Assembly: GCF_014145675.1 (NCBI RefSeq)
Contig: NZ_JACGZW010000005.1
Span: forward strand, 124,001-188,000
DNA: 64,000 bases
DNA from: Amycolatopsis dendrobii
GTDB taxonomy: Bacteria; Actinomycetota; Actinomycetes; Mycobacteriales; Pseudonocardiaceae
Reading direction: 5' to 3'
Position numbers and translations under genes: made by a program. The notes beneath the pieces were generated by a model. That model did not search any database. It was not told where the DNA came from and saw nothing but the letters and a program-made list of their open reading frames with translations. Positions 26,281-34,926 of this stretch are shown here, piece after piece. Positions within the stretch are counted from its first letter, which is position 1. Each line of letters starts with the position of its first letter.

Positions 26281-26920
26281 GCAGCAGCTCCTTGATCAGT
26301 TTGTGCTGCGACCGGACGCGGCCGAGCAGCCAGCCTTGGAACAGCCCGAGCGCGCCCGCCGCGACGACGGGGAGGTAGCGCTTCGCGTTGGGCGGGAGCA
26401 GCATCGCCAGTCCGTCGAGCGAATCCGACGCAGGCGCGGCAGCAGTCGTAGCTGTGGCCGGTTCCGCTGCGGTGCCGCCGTTTTCCAGCAGCGCACCGAG
26501 GTTCTGCGCGAACTGCTGCAGGATCCGGTTCGACACCGTGCTGATCGCGCCCTTGCCGAACTGCGCGATCTTGCCCCGCACCACGAGATCCGTGTGCAGG
26601 TTCAGCGACGAACCCTTCGGACCGGGCGCCAGCGTCAGCGTGACGTCCGCTTCCGCGTCGCCGTTGCCGTGGCTGTCCGCGCCCCGGGCCGACAGCCGCA
26701 GACGTCGCTCGCCCTCGGCGATCTCGGTGAACCGGACCTTGCCCGCGTACGCGGCGCTGACCGGGCCGACCTTGAACTTGACCTTGCCGAGATAGGACTC
26801 GCCGTCCCGGCCCTCCAGCACCGCGCCCGGCAGGCAGCCCGCGACCCGCTCGACGTCGTTGAGCAGCGCGAACACCGTGTCCGGATCGCCGGGAAGGTCA
26901 AGGGTGTTCTCGAGAATCAT
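26267..26920 (-). CDS. CoxG-type SRPBCC protein for the molybdenum hydroxylase
   Basis: 217 aa. Residues 1-145 form a CoxG/SRPBCC domain (VFALLNDVERVAGCLPGAVLE, NRILQQFAQNLGALLE). A Pro/Ala linker is followed by one hydrophobic segment (YLPVVAAGALGLFQGWLLG) near residue 190, a likely membrane anchor. CoxG proteins recruit carbon-monoxide-dehydrogenase-type hydroxylases to the membrane. Here it overlaps the 2Fe-2S subunit gene by 4 bases, so it should serve the nicotinate hydroxylase. Confidence 0.88.
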   Translation of the reverse strand: MILENTLDLPGDPDTVFALLNDVERVAGCLPGAVLEGRDGESYLGKVKFKVGPVSAAYAGKVRFTEIAEGERRLRLSARGADSHGNGDAEADVTLTLAPGPKGSSLNLHTDLVVRGKIAQFGKGAISTVSNRILQQFAQNLGALLENGGTAAEPATATTAAAPASDSLDGLAMLLPPNAKRYLPVVAAGALGLFQGWLLGRVRSQHKLIKELLRERA

Positions 26921-27423
26921 CGGACCGCGTCCTCTTTCCTGCCGGATCGCGCGCACCGCCGCGCGGCGGTCGCCTCGATCGCGTCCACAATGGTCTGATA
27001 CCCGGTGCAGCGGCACAGGTTCGACGACACCGTCTCCCGGATCTCCTCGCGCGTCGGCGACGGTTCCTGCGCGAGGAACCCCTCGGCGAGCATGAGAAAG
27101 CCGGGCGTGCAGAAGCCGCACTGCAAGCCGTGGTGTTCCGAAAACGCCTGTTGCAGATCATTCGGCTCCTCCGGGGTGCCGAGGTCTTCGACGGTCCGGA
27201 CGGCGCAGCCTTCCGCCTGCACGGCGTACATCAGGCAGGCGCGCACCGGTTCGCCGTCGACCAGGATCGTGCACGCCCCGCACACGCCGTGCTCGCAGCC
27301 GACGTGCGTGCCGGTGAGGCCCACGTTGTGCCGGAGCACGTCGAGCAGCGTCCACCGCGGTTCGACGAGCAGTTCGTGCTCCTCGCCGTTGACGGTCAGG
27401 ACGATCAGCTGTTTGTCGGTCAT
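26917..27423 (-). CDS. Molybdenum hydroxylase 2Fe-2S subunit
   Basis: 168 aa. Two clusters are clear: the plant-type site GCEHGVCGACTILVDGEPVRAC (residues 43-64) and the second site CGFCTPGFL with NLCRCTGYQTIV (residues 100-145). It carries electrons from molybdenum to FAD in the hydroxylase that turns nicotinate into 6-hydroxynicotinate. The ATG overlaps the large subunit stop by 4 bases. Confidence 0.93.
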   Translation of the reverse strand: MTDKQLIVLTVNGEEHELLVEPRWTLLDVLRHNVGLTGTHVGCEHGVCGACTILVDGEPVRACLMYAVQAEGCAVRTVEDLGTPEEPNDLQQAFSEHHGLQCGFCTPGFLMLAEGFLAQEPSPTREEIRETVSSNLCRCTGYQTIVDAIEATAARRCARSGRKEDAVR

Positions 27424-29813
27424 GCGCCGGTACCCGCTTTCTCCCGGTCGGCCGCGGTGAGCGCGGCGAGGACGGCCTCGGGGTGGATCGGGGTCTGCTC
27501 CAGCTGGACCCCGGTGTGCCAGAGAAGGTCGTTGACCGCGTTCAGCACCGCGGCGGGCGCGCCGATCGTGCCGCCCTCCCCCGCTCCCTTCGCGCCGCTT
27601 TCAGTGAAGGCGCAAGGGGTTTCGAGATGGTCGACGGTGATGTCGGGGATCTCCGCGGCGGTCGGGACGAGGTAGTCGATGAAGCTCGCCGCCGACGGTT
27701 CGCCGTTCTCCGCGTAGGTGACCTCCTCGAACAGCGCGCCGGCGATGCCCTGCGCGATCCCGCCGCGCGCCTGGCCGTCGACGACCTTCGGGTTGATCAC
27801 CACGCCGCAGTCCTCGACGCAGGCGTAGCGGAGGATTTTCACCTGGCCGGTGCCCGGATCCGCCTCCACCACGACCGCGTGCGTAGCGTTCGAGAACGTG
27901 CCGTCGCCGGGGACGTCGAACGCCGCGGTGGCGGTGAGCGTCGGCTCGGCTTCTTTGGGCAGCAGATGGCTGCGCAGGTACGCGACGTCGGCGATCTCCT
28001 CGAACGACAGCCGCCGGCTGGGGTCGTCGAGCTGGATCACTCCGCCGTCGCCGTCGAGGCCGACGTTCTCGACGCGGGTGTCCATCAGGTGCGCCGCGAT
28101 GACGCAGAGCTGCTCGCCCAGCCGGGTCGCCGCCGTCGCCACCGCGGAACCGCCGATAGTCACCGATCGGGACGCGAAAGTGCCCCAGCCGTAGGAAATC
28201 CGTTCGGTGTCGCCTTGCCGCAGCTTGACCTTGGCGAGATCTACGCCGAGCCGTTCCGCGACGATCTGCGCGAACGTCGTCTCGTGGGACTGCCCGTGGT
28301 TGATCGTGCCGCTCGTGACCACGACCGAACCGGTGAGGTCTATCCGGATCTCGCTCACGTCGAACCCGGGCACGACGGTCATCTTGCGCTTCGCGAACGC
28401 CTCGGAGCCGTAGCCGGTGCGCTCGGAGAAGCAGCTGTAGCCGATGCCGATGTGCGGGTTCTTCTCGCGCAGCTCGTACCAGCCCTCGTCGCGGAGGATC
28501 TTCTCGCCCAGCTCCAGCGATTCGAGGTAGCTGCCCGGATCGTAGGTGACTTTGTTGACGCCCACGTACGGAAACTCGGTGATCACGTTGCGGCGGCGGA
28601 TCTCCACCGGGTCGAGGCCGAGCTCGCGCGCGGCCAGGTCCATGATCCGCTCCATCACCATGACGTACTGCGGACGGCTGACCCCGCGATACGGCGCGGT
28701 CGGCGCTTTGTTGCTGGTGATCGCCCGTGCCCGCACGCGATAGGCCGGAACCCGGTACACCGACGGCATTTCCGCCGCCGCCATCAACGGTTCGATGCCG
28801 ACGGTGAACGGATAACACGAGTACGCGCCCATGTCGCAGACGATGTCGGACTCCAGCGCGGTCAACTCGCCGTCCGGGGTGAACGCGGCACGGGTGCGGT
28901 ACCGCTGCTCGCGGGCGAGGAACCCGGACGCGAGCGCTTCGCTGCGGTCCTCAATCCACTTGACCGGACGCCGCAACCGCTTCGCCGCCGCCGCGACCGC
29001 GATTTCCTCCCGCCCCACCACGCATTTCTGCCCGAAGCCGCCGCCCATGTCCGGGACGACCACGCGCACCGAACGCTCCGGAATCCGCAGCGAACGCGCC
29101 AGCACGGTACGGACCTGGTGCGGCACCTGGCTGCACGTCTGGACGAGAAGCTGCTCGTCGCGGTCGTCCCAGGACGCCACCGCGCCGCGCGTCTCCAGCG
29201 GCAACGCGTTCTGCCGACCGCTGCGGGTGACGAGTTCGATCACGCACCCCTCCGCGAACGCCTCGTCCACGCCTGGGGTGTCGAACGAGGTGACGTCCAG
29301 CAGCACGTTGCTCGGCGCGTCCTCGTGCACCAGCGGCGCGTTCTCGGCGAGCGCGGTCTCCTCGGACACGACGGCGTCGAGGACCTCGTAACTCACCTGC
29401 GCGGCCTCGATGCCGTCCTCGACCGCGTACGGATCCTTCGCGATGACCAGCGCGATCGGCTCGCCGACGAATCGCACCTTGCCGCGCGCGAGGATCGGCA
29501 TCGTGGTCGGCGTGAACTCCTCGGGCGGACGGTCCAGCAGCGCGACCATGTCGCCGAGCTGGAGGTCTTCCGCCGAGTACGCGGCTACGACGCCGTCCAC
29601 CTCGCGGGTGGCGCCGAGGTCGAGCTCGGCGATCTTGCCGTGCGCGACGGTCGCCCGCACGAATCCGGCGTGCAGCATCCCGTGGAGATGGATGTCGTCA
29701 ACGAACCTTCCCCGGCCGGTGACCAGCCGCGGATCCTCGCGACGGCGCACGGACGCGCCGATCCACCTTCCGCCCCGGCCGTCGAAGCGGGGTTCTTCGG
29801 GCTTGCCGGCCAT
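27420..29813 (-). CDS. Molybdenum hydroxylase large subunit (probable nicotinate hydroxylase)
   Basis: 797 aa, xanthine oxidase / CoxL family. GGGFGQKCVVGREEIA near residue 265 and APYRGVSRPQ near residue 370 bind the cofactor, and the C-terminal ESGAKGAGEGGTIGAPAAVLNA holds the catalytic Glu. The CO-dehydrogenase loop (AYxCSFR) is absent, so it is not a CO oxidiser. The pathway neighbours point to nicotinate as substrate. ATG 29813 overlaps the FAD-subunit stop by one base (TGATG). Confidence 0.9.
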   Translation of the reverse strand: MAGKPEEPRFDGRGGRWIGASVRRREDPRLVTGRGRFVDDIHLHGMLHAGFVRATVAHGKIAELDLGATREVDGVVAAYSAEDLQLGDMVALLDRPPEEFTPTTMPILARGKVRFVGEPIALVIAKDPYAVEDGIEAAQVSYEVLDAVVSEETALAENAPLVHEDAPSNVLLDVTSFDTPGVDEAFAEGCVIELVTRSGRQNALPLETRGAVASWDDRDEQLLVQTCSQVPHQVRTVLARSLRIPERSVRVVVPDMGGGFGQKCVVGREEIAVAAAAKRLRRPVKWIEDRSEALASGFLAREQRYRTRAAFTPDGELTALESDIVCDMGAYSCYPFTVGIEPLMAAAEMPSVYRVPAYRVRARAITSNKAPTAPYRGVSRPQYVMVMERIMDLAARELGLDPVEIRRRNVITEFPYVGVNKVTYDPGSYLESLELGEKILRDEGWYELREKNPHIGIGYSCFSERTGYGSEAFAKRKMTVVPGFDVSEIRIDLTGSVVVTSGTINHGQSHETTFAQIVAERLGVDLAKVKLRQGDTERISYGWGTFASRSVTIGGSAVATAATRLGEQLCVIAAHLMDTRVENVGLDGDGGVIQLDDPSRRLSFEEIADVAYLRSHLLPKEAEPTLTATAAFDVPGDGTFSNATHAVVVEADPGTGQVKILRYACVEDCGVVINPKVVDGQARGGIAQGIAGALFEEVTYAENGEPSAASFIDYLVPTAAEIPDITVDHLETPCAFTESGAKGAGEGGTIGAPAAVLNAVNDLLWHTGVQLEQTPIHPEAVLAALTAADREKAGTGA

Positions 29814-30691
29814 CAACGCTCTCCCCTCTCCCAAGCCTGGCCCAAACTCCGAGCCACCAACGTCCTCGTCAACGCGCGCCGATAGTCCGCGCTCCCCTGC
29901 GCGTCGCTCCGCGGATCGATCGCCTCGGCCGCCGCCCGGCCGCACGCCGCGAACAACTCGGGCCCCGGCTCGCCGCCCGCCAGCACCTCCTCGGCTTCCG
30001 GAACCCGCAACGGCGCGGGCGCGACCCCGCCGAGCACCACGCGCCCGCCCGCCAGCGACCCGTCCGCGCGAGGTTCGAGCGTGACCGCCGCCGCGACCGT
30101 CGCGAAATCCCCGGCCCGCCGGGAAAACTCGGTCAACGCGGCCTTCGGAGCCGCCCGGGTGAACCGGACCTCGGTGACGACCTCGTCCGCCTCGACCGCG
30201 GTCGCGTAGAAGCCGTAGAACATCTCCCCGGCCGGGATTTCGCGGCGGCCGTTCGGTCCTTCGGCGACGATCACCGCGTCCAGCAGCAGCGCGAGCATGC
30301 ACCACTCCGCGGTGGCGTCGCCGTGCACGAGACTGCCGCCGACCGTGCCGCGCGACCGGATCGGCAGATGCCCGACGTACCGCATCGCCTCCGCCAGCAC
30401 GGCGAAACCCGGGCCGAGCTGGGCCAACTCGACCTGGCGGTGCGTCGTCATCGCGCCGATGCGCAGCGTCGGACCGGCCTGGACGATGTCGGTCATCCCC
30501 GGCACATCCCGCAGCCGCCCGAGGTCGACCAGGTCGCTCGGGCGGGCCAGGCGGAAGCTCATCATCGGCATCAGGCTCTGCCCGCCCGCGATCGCTTTCG
30601 GCTCCCGCCCTTGCCCGGCGAGGTCGGAAAGCAGGCCGACGGCGTCGGCGACGTCGTGCGCCCGATGGTAGGCGAACGCGGCGGGCTTCAT
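29813..30691 (-). CDS. Molybdenum hydroxylase FAD subunit
   Basis: 292 aa, CoxM family. AIAGGQSLMPMMSFRLARP near residue 35 and IRSRGTVGGSLVHGDATAEW near residue 112 bind FAD. It passes electrons from the Fe-S subunit to an acceptor. ATG 30691 follows the transporter gene by 25 bases. Gene order FAD, large, Fe-S differs from the usual CoxMSL order. Confidence 0.92.
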   Translation of the reverse strand: MKPAAFAYHRAHDVADAVGLLSDLAGQGREPKAIAGGQSLMPMMSFRLARPSDLVDLGRLRDVPGMTDIVQAGPTLRIGAMTTHRQVELAQLGPGFAVLAEAMRYVGHLPIRSRGTVGGSLVHGDATAEWCMLALLLDAVIVAEGPNGRREIPAGEMFYGFYATAVEADEVVTEVRFTRAAPKAALTEFSRRAGDFATVAAAVTLEPRADGSLAGGRVVLGGVAPAPLRVPEAEEVLAGGEPGPELFAACGRAAAEAIDPRSDAQGSADYRRALTRTLVARSLGQAWERGER

Positions 30692-30716
30692 GCGTTTCCC
30701 TTTCTGCTGCGGCGAA

Positions 30717-32111
30717 TCAGACTGCGTCCAGTTCGGACTGCTCCGGCGCGGGCGCGGTGTCGCCGTCGATCCGGTCCAGCTCCCGGCCCCGGGTTTCCGG
30801 CGCGCAGAAGACCATGAACACCACGGCTCCGACGACGAGCAGGCCGAGCAGCGTGAACGTCAGCGGCAGCCCGAGCACCGGCCACAGCACGCTGCCGAAC
30901 AGCAGCGGCGCGAACCCGGTGACCGCCCGGCTCGACGATGACGCCCAGCCGAAGCCCGAGGCGCGCAGCTCCGTCGGGTACAGCTCGGACACGAAGGCGT
31001 ACATCACCGGGATGACGACGAGCGAAAAGAGCCCGAACGCGCCGATCGCCACCACCGCGGCCCCCGCAGACCCGAGCACCAGCGAGAAAATCACCAGCGT
31101 GACCGCGGCGAGCGGCCCGGCCGCGGCGATCACCCGCTTGCGGCCGATGCGGTCCACCAGCAACACCGCCACCACGACGCCGACGATACCGAGCGCGTTC
31201 ATCAAAGTGGTCGAAGCGAACGCGGCGATCTCCCCGAAGCCCTGCGCCTTGAGGATCGACGGCATCCAGCTCAGCGCGGCGTAGTACACCAGCATCACGG
31301 TGATGAACAGCGCCCACGCCACGCCCGTGACCTTCGGGTTGTACGCCCAGACCCGGCGCAACTGGTCGACCGCCGCGAACAACCCGCCGCCGCGCTTGTC
31401 TTCCTGAATCGCCGCCGGGATCCGGTACGGCTCCTTCGGCGCACCGGTACGCTCGACCAGATCGTCGATGACCAGCCGGGCTTCCGCCTCGCGCCCCTTG
31501 CGCACCAGGTACAACGGCGATTCCGGCACCCCGCGCCGGGCCCAGAACAACAGCACCGCGGGCAGGATCATCAGCACCAGCATCCACCGCCAGTTCCCGG
31601 AAACCGGAACCAGCAGCGTCGCGGACGCCCCCGCGAGCGTCGTGCCGATCGGCCACCATCCGTCCATCGCGGACAGCACCCGGCCGCGTTGCTTGCGCGG
31701 CGAAAACTCGCTGACGATGGCGTAATCCACCGGAATGCAGCCGCCCAGCCCGACTCCGGCGAGGAACCGAAGGAGCAGAAACACCTCGATATTGGGCGAC
31801 AACGCCGCGAACACCGAGAAGAACGCGAACAACAGCAACGTAATGCTGAACGCCCGCTTCCGCCCGATCCGGTCCGCGACCGTCCCCCACGCGACCGCGC
31901 CCACCGCCATGCCGATGAGATTGGCCGTGGCGACGAATCCCCGCTGCGTCGCCGACAGCCCGAATTCCGTGCCCACCAACGGGGTGAGGAAGCCGTTCAG
32001 CGCGACGTCCCAGGCGTCGAACATGTAGCCGAGCCCGCCGATGAGGAAGATCTTGCCCTGGACGCGCCAGCGCCACGGCAAGTCTTGGACCACCTGGTCT
32101 CCGGTACGCAT
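30717..32111 (-). CDS. MFS transporter, probable nicotinate uptake
   Basis: 464 aa with about 12 membrane helices. GTVADRIGRKRAF after helix 2 and VLLVDRIGRKRVI in the second half are the MFS loop motifs; PESPLYLVRKGREAEA between halves is the sugar-porter-like signature also found in aromatic acid symporters. Being between nicC and the hydroxylase genes, it probably imports nicotinate with protons. The ATG at 32111 is used as the family N-terminus fits there. Confidence 0.87.
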   Translation of the reverse strand: MRTGDQVVQDLPWRWRVQGKIFLIGGLGYMFDAWDVALNGFLTPLVGTEFGLSATQRGFVATANLIGMAVGAVAWGTVADRIGRKRAFSITLLLFAFFSVFAALSPNIEVFLLLRFLAGVGLGGCIPVDYAIVSEFSPRKQRGRVLSAMDGWWPIGTTLAGASATLLVPVSGNWRWMLVLMILPAVLLFWARRGVPESPLYLVRKGREAEARLVIDDLVERTGAPKEPYRIPAAIQEDKRGGGLFAAVDQLRRVWAYNPKVTGVAWALFITVMLVYYAALSWMPSILKAQGFGEIAAFASTTLMNALGIVGVVVAVLLVDRIGRKRVIAAAGPLAAVTLVIFSLVLGSAGAAVVAIGAFGLFSLVVIPVMYAFVSELYPTELRASGFGWASSSSRAVTGFAPLLFGSVLWPVLGLPLTFTLLGLLVVGAVVFMVFCAPETRGRELDRIDGDTAPAPEQSELDAV

Positions 32112-32152
32112 AGCCTTTGCTCCTTTGCGAAGTCTGCGTGTGCCGTTTCGTG

Positions 32153-33421
32153 CTATCGGGCGAACTGGTAGTGGATCGATTCGTTGTCGGGGTCGTTCAG
32201 CGGAGTCCCGTTCCACAGCCAGTCGTAGGACACATCGGACTCGCCGTCGAAGCTGCGCAGCTTCTCGTCGCGCTCGCGCTGCGCCGGACCGTCCGGCAGG
32301 TGGTAGAAACTCATGTTCTGCAAGGACGCGTCCTGCACCATCCCAGCATGCTTGGCGCGCCGGTGCACATACCGGGTCAACGCGGCGTCGATCCCCTCGC
32401 GCGTCGCCTGCCCCAATTCCTCCGCGAGAACCGCCCCGTCCTCCATCGCCTGCGACGCTCCTTGCGCCTGGTACGGAAGCATTGCGTGGCAAGCATCCCC
32501 GAGCAGCGCGACGCGCCCGTCCACCCACACCGGATCGCGCCGCCGCCGGTACATCGCCCAGACCGAGACGTCGTCCTTGGCCTTCGACAACATCATCGGC
32601 ACGCGGTCGTCCCAATCGGAGTACTCGGCCGCGAGCTGCTCCGCGCTGGCCGGCGCGCTCCAGTTCTTCTCGACTTCCTCCGTGCACGGCACGATCGCCA
32701 CCACGTTCAAATACTCGCCGCCGCGGATCAGGTAGTGGACGAGGTGCTTGTCCGGCCCGTACCAAATCGTGGAGTGGTACCGGTCGACCAGGAACCGAGT
32801 CGCCGGATCCGCCGCGATCGAATCCCCCGGGATCAACGCCCGGTACGCCATCTCACCGGAAAACGCGAGCGTGTCGTCGAACCCCGCGAGATCCCTTACC
32901 GCAGAACGAATCCCGTCCGCGCCCACGACAACGTCGCCCTCGAACCGCCGCCCGTCCTCGGTGATCACGGCAGGCCTCTCCGGGTTCCCCCGATCAAGGT
33001 CGACCACCTTCGCCGCGGTAGCCACCTTCACCACCGGCCCGGCCCCGTCCGGGTCGACACACGCCCGCAGCAGCACCGAATGCAGATCCGCCCGGTGGTA
33101 ATGCCAATACGGCGCCCCGTACTTGTCCACGACCCGCTGCCCGAGCGGCAACTGCGCGATAATGCTGCCGTCGGCCCACCGCCGCCGAACCTGATCCTGC
33201 GGCTCGCACCGGACCCGCTGCAGTTCGGCCCGCAACCCCAGCCCGATCAGAATCCGGCTGGCATTGGGCGCGGTCTGAATCCCGGCCCCGATCTCCCCGA
33301 GCTGCGGCGCCGCCTCGACCACCGTGACCCGCAACCCGCGCTGCCGCAACGACAGGGCGGCACACAGCCCGCCCAGTCCGCCCCCCGCGACCACTACCTC
33401 GAAAGACTGACTCGCCGCCAC
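32153..33421 (-). CDS. nicC: 6-hydroxynicotinate 3-monooxygenase
   Basis: 422 aa flavin monooxygenase. FEVVVAGGGLGGLCAALSLR is the FAD site, VVVGADGIRSAVRDLA the DG motif and VALLGDACHAMLPYQAQG the GD motif. It decarboxylates and hydroxylates 6-hydroxynicotinate to 2,5-dihydroxypyridine with NADH and O2. YDWLWNGTPLNDPD near the C-terminus fits the salicylate-hydroxylase-like branch. GTG start at 33421. First gene of the main nicotinate operon, 52 bases below an operator. Confidence 0.9.
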   Translation of the reverse strand: MAASQSFEVVVAGGGLGGLCAALSLRQRGLRVTVVEAAPQLGEIGAGIQTAPNASRILIGLGLRAELQRVRCEPQDQVRRRWADGSIIAQLPLGQRVVDKYGAPYWHYHRADLHSVLLRACVDPDGAGPVVKVATAAKVVDLDRGNPERPAVITEDGRRFEGDVVVGADGIRSAVRDLAGFDDTLAFSGEMAYRALIPGDSIAADPATRFLVDRYHSTIWYGPDKHLVHYLIRGGEYLNVVAIVPCTEEVEKNWSAPASAEQLAAEYSDWDDRVPMMLSKAKDDVSVWAMYRRRRDPVWVDGRVALLGDACHAMLPYQAQGASQAMEDGAVLAEELGQATREGIDAALTRYVHRRAKHAGMVQDASLQNMSFYHLPDGPAQRERDEKLRSFDGESDVSYDWLWNGTPLNDPDNESIHYQFAR

Positions 33422-33472
33422 CTGCCGACCTCCTACCCGCTAGCCGTCTCCGCTTACCGCCCCGGACGGGTT

Positions 33473-33495
33473 TAATCCGAACACGGATTATCCGA
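33473..33495. promoter_or_regulatory. Putative MarR-type operator upstream of nicC
   Basis: TAATCCGAACACGGATTA (33473-33490) is a perfect 7-base inverted repeat around AACA, overlapping a second palindrome CGGATTATCCG (33484-33494). The same 20-base unit lies above nicX. The MarR gene at 34149 is the obvious candidate binder. Confidence 0.65.
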
Positions 33496-33618
33496 ACACG
33501 CAATAGTCCAGGATGGATTTCGTGGCGAAGAGCTTGCTTCGGCCGCGCTGGGTGCGGGGACAGTCACCGAACGAGGCGACACGGCAGCCCTCGGTTTCGG
33601 ACCGCCCAGCCCACCCGC

Positions 33619-33650
33619 GAGGGGCACCCTGAGTACCTCAGGTTCCCCTC
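33619..33650. repeat. Dispersed intergenic hairpin element, copy 4
   Basis: GAGGGGCACCCTGAG, a TAC loop, then CTCAGGTTCCCCTC. One base is missing from the right arm relative to the 22802 copy. Followed by ACG. Confidence 0.7.
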
Positions 33651-33827
33651 ACGACCGGCCGTCCGGCCACGAACGCCCCCTTCGCAGGCTCCGCTTCCCC
33701 CAAAGGCCCTTCACGGACCACCACACCATCCCCGCGATGCGCACCATGCAGGTCACCCAACAGCGGACGGGAATCCTTGCCCCATCGACGAACCCGGCAC
33801 GCGATACCGAGGTCCGCGCGGCGGGAT

Positions 33828-33912
33828 GCGCCCCAATGTGGCATTGGTTGCGTCCCACGCACCGAACGCCACATTGGGTGCGCCTGACGCACCCAATGCC
33901 ACATTGGGGCGC
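33828..33912. repeat. Inverted repeat with 20-base perfect arms
   Basis: GCGCCCCAATGTGGCATTGG (33828-33847) and its exact complement (33893-33912) flank 45 bases. The inner part holds a third GCCACATTGGGTGCG unit and further pairing, so the whole can fold into a branched structure. Confidence 0.85.
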
Positions 33913-34002
33913 TAGCCCCGCCCGCCTACGACACCGCAGCCGGTGCACCCGACCAGCGAGGCACCCAGCCCCTCCCCCGCACCCCGATACGAAGCCGCCC
34001 TG

Positions 34003-34059
34003 CGGTTCGGGGGTGCTTGTCAAGGCATCTTTCCCGCCTTGACAAGCACCCCCGAACCG
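34003..34059. terminator. 24-base-pair perfect hairpin
   Basis: Arms 34003-34026 and 34036-34059 are exact complements with a 9-base loop ATCTTTCCC. The arm contains GGGGGTGCTTGTCAAGG. It lies 90 bases past the leftward MarR gene. It could terminate transcription, but is far longer than needed. Confidence 0.7.
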
Positions 34060-34148
34060 TCAGCACAATGGGCCAACGGGGTGCCCCACGCAACCCAAGA
34101 CCGGGCCGATGTCGCCGCCAGGCGACGAGCCACCCACCGCGAAAACCC

Positions 34149-34661
34149 TCAGATCTCCGGCCGCTCGGCAACGGCCTCCCACAACGCCCCCAGCTCGTTC
34201 AACATCCCCGCGATCTCCCCCCGCCGCTCCTCCGGGCACCCCGCGAGCAACGCCTGATCCAGCTTCCGCGTCCGCCGAGTCACCTCGCGAAACGCAGCCA
34301 GCCCGTCCTCAGTCAACGTCAGCACCTTGGCCCGGGCATCATGCGGCGCCGGCCCCCGGACAATCAGCCCGCGATTCTCCAACCGCCGGCAAACATCAGC
34401 CATCGTCGACGTATCCAGCGCGACCGCCTTGGCCAACGCGGTCTGATCAAACCCCGGATAAGCCCGCACCGCCGACAGCACCGCGAACTGCGGCCCCGTC
34501 AGCACCGAGTCGACATGCCGATTCCAAGCCGCCAAATACGCCTGATACAGCCGCCGAGCCCCGTACCCCGGCGCCGCGGCGAGATCCGCGGGCGCCTCCA
34601 GACTCACCCGACGCCCCGCCCGCGAGCCGCCCTTCGCTGACCCACCCACTGCTGTCGACAT
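34149..34661 (-). CDS. MarR-family regulator, probable nicotinate repressor
   Basis: 170 aa. The winged helix is visible: TGPQFAVLSAV, QTALAKAVALDTSTMADVCRRLENRGLI as recognition part and DARAKVLTLTEDG as wing. In known nicotinate degraders the repressor NicR is also MarR family. The gene lies 0.7 kb from nicC and the two matching palindromes sit at nicC and nicX, so it likely represses both until 6-hydroxynicotinate or a related compound binds. ATG 34661; the ribosome site is weak. Confidence 0.88.
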   Translation of the reverse strand: MSTAVGGSAKGGSRAGRRVSLEAPADLAAAPGYGARRLYQAYLAAWNRHVDSVLTGPQFAVLSAVRAYPGFDQTALAKAVALDTSTMADVCRRLENRGLIVRGPAPHDARAKVLTLTEDGLAAFREVTRRTRKLDQALLAGCPEERRGEIAGMLNELGALWEAVAERPEI

Positions 34662-34770
34662 CCCTCGACCTTAACTACGCACCCGCGCCCCAGCAGCCCG
34701 TCCGGCCCGCCGGAGCCTGTCCCCGCATCCCTGCCCGCCGATAATAGTACGTCCCCGGACAAAGTACGGC

Positions 34771-34917
34771 TCAGCCAACTCCGGACGGCTTCCCCTGATT
34801 CCGGTCGAACAAGGCAGCCCCGCCCGTCAAAGCGAGCTGCGCCGCCACCCGATCGAACCACCGCTGCTTCCACGCCGTCGCCAGCGATCCGCGATGGAGC
34901 GCGCTCTTCTGGAAGAC
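34771..34917 (-). pseudogene. Coding-like 48-codon remnant without a start codon
   Basis: The minus-strand frame reads FQKSALHRGSLATAWKQRW, then FDRVAAQLALTGG up to a TGA at 34771. Codon third positions are strongly GC-rich, as in real genes here. A TGAGGAG ribosome-like site stands 5 bases above the first codon, which is GTC rather than GTG or ATG. It is in frame with, and directly after, the SDR stop. It may be a start-lost small gene or the tail of a lost gene. I recognise no family. Confidence 0.35.
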
Positions 34918-34926
34918 GGGTGCTCC

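Larger units (their letters stand above)
33422..34148. other. Gene-free 0.7 kb stretch rich in inverted repeats
   Basis: No convincing gene. Short open frames here run through inverted repeats, so their His-Trp-rich products look artificial. The stretch holds the nicC operator, one dispersed hairpin, a 20-base-arm inverted repeat (33828-33912) and a 24-base-arm hairpin (34003-34059). Confidence 0.7.

Noticed and set aside
27420..30691. Carbon monoxide dehydrogenase
   Set aside because: The large subunit lacks the AYxCSFR loop, and all neighbours belong to the nicotinate pathway.
33737..34042. Open frame of 101 codons in the gene-free block
   Set aside because: It runs through the inverted repeats, giving repeated His-Trp text, has no ribosome site, and the opposite strand is equally open.
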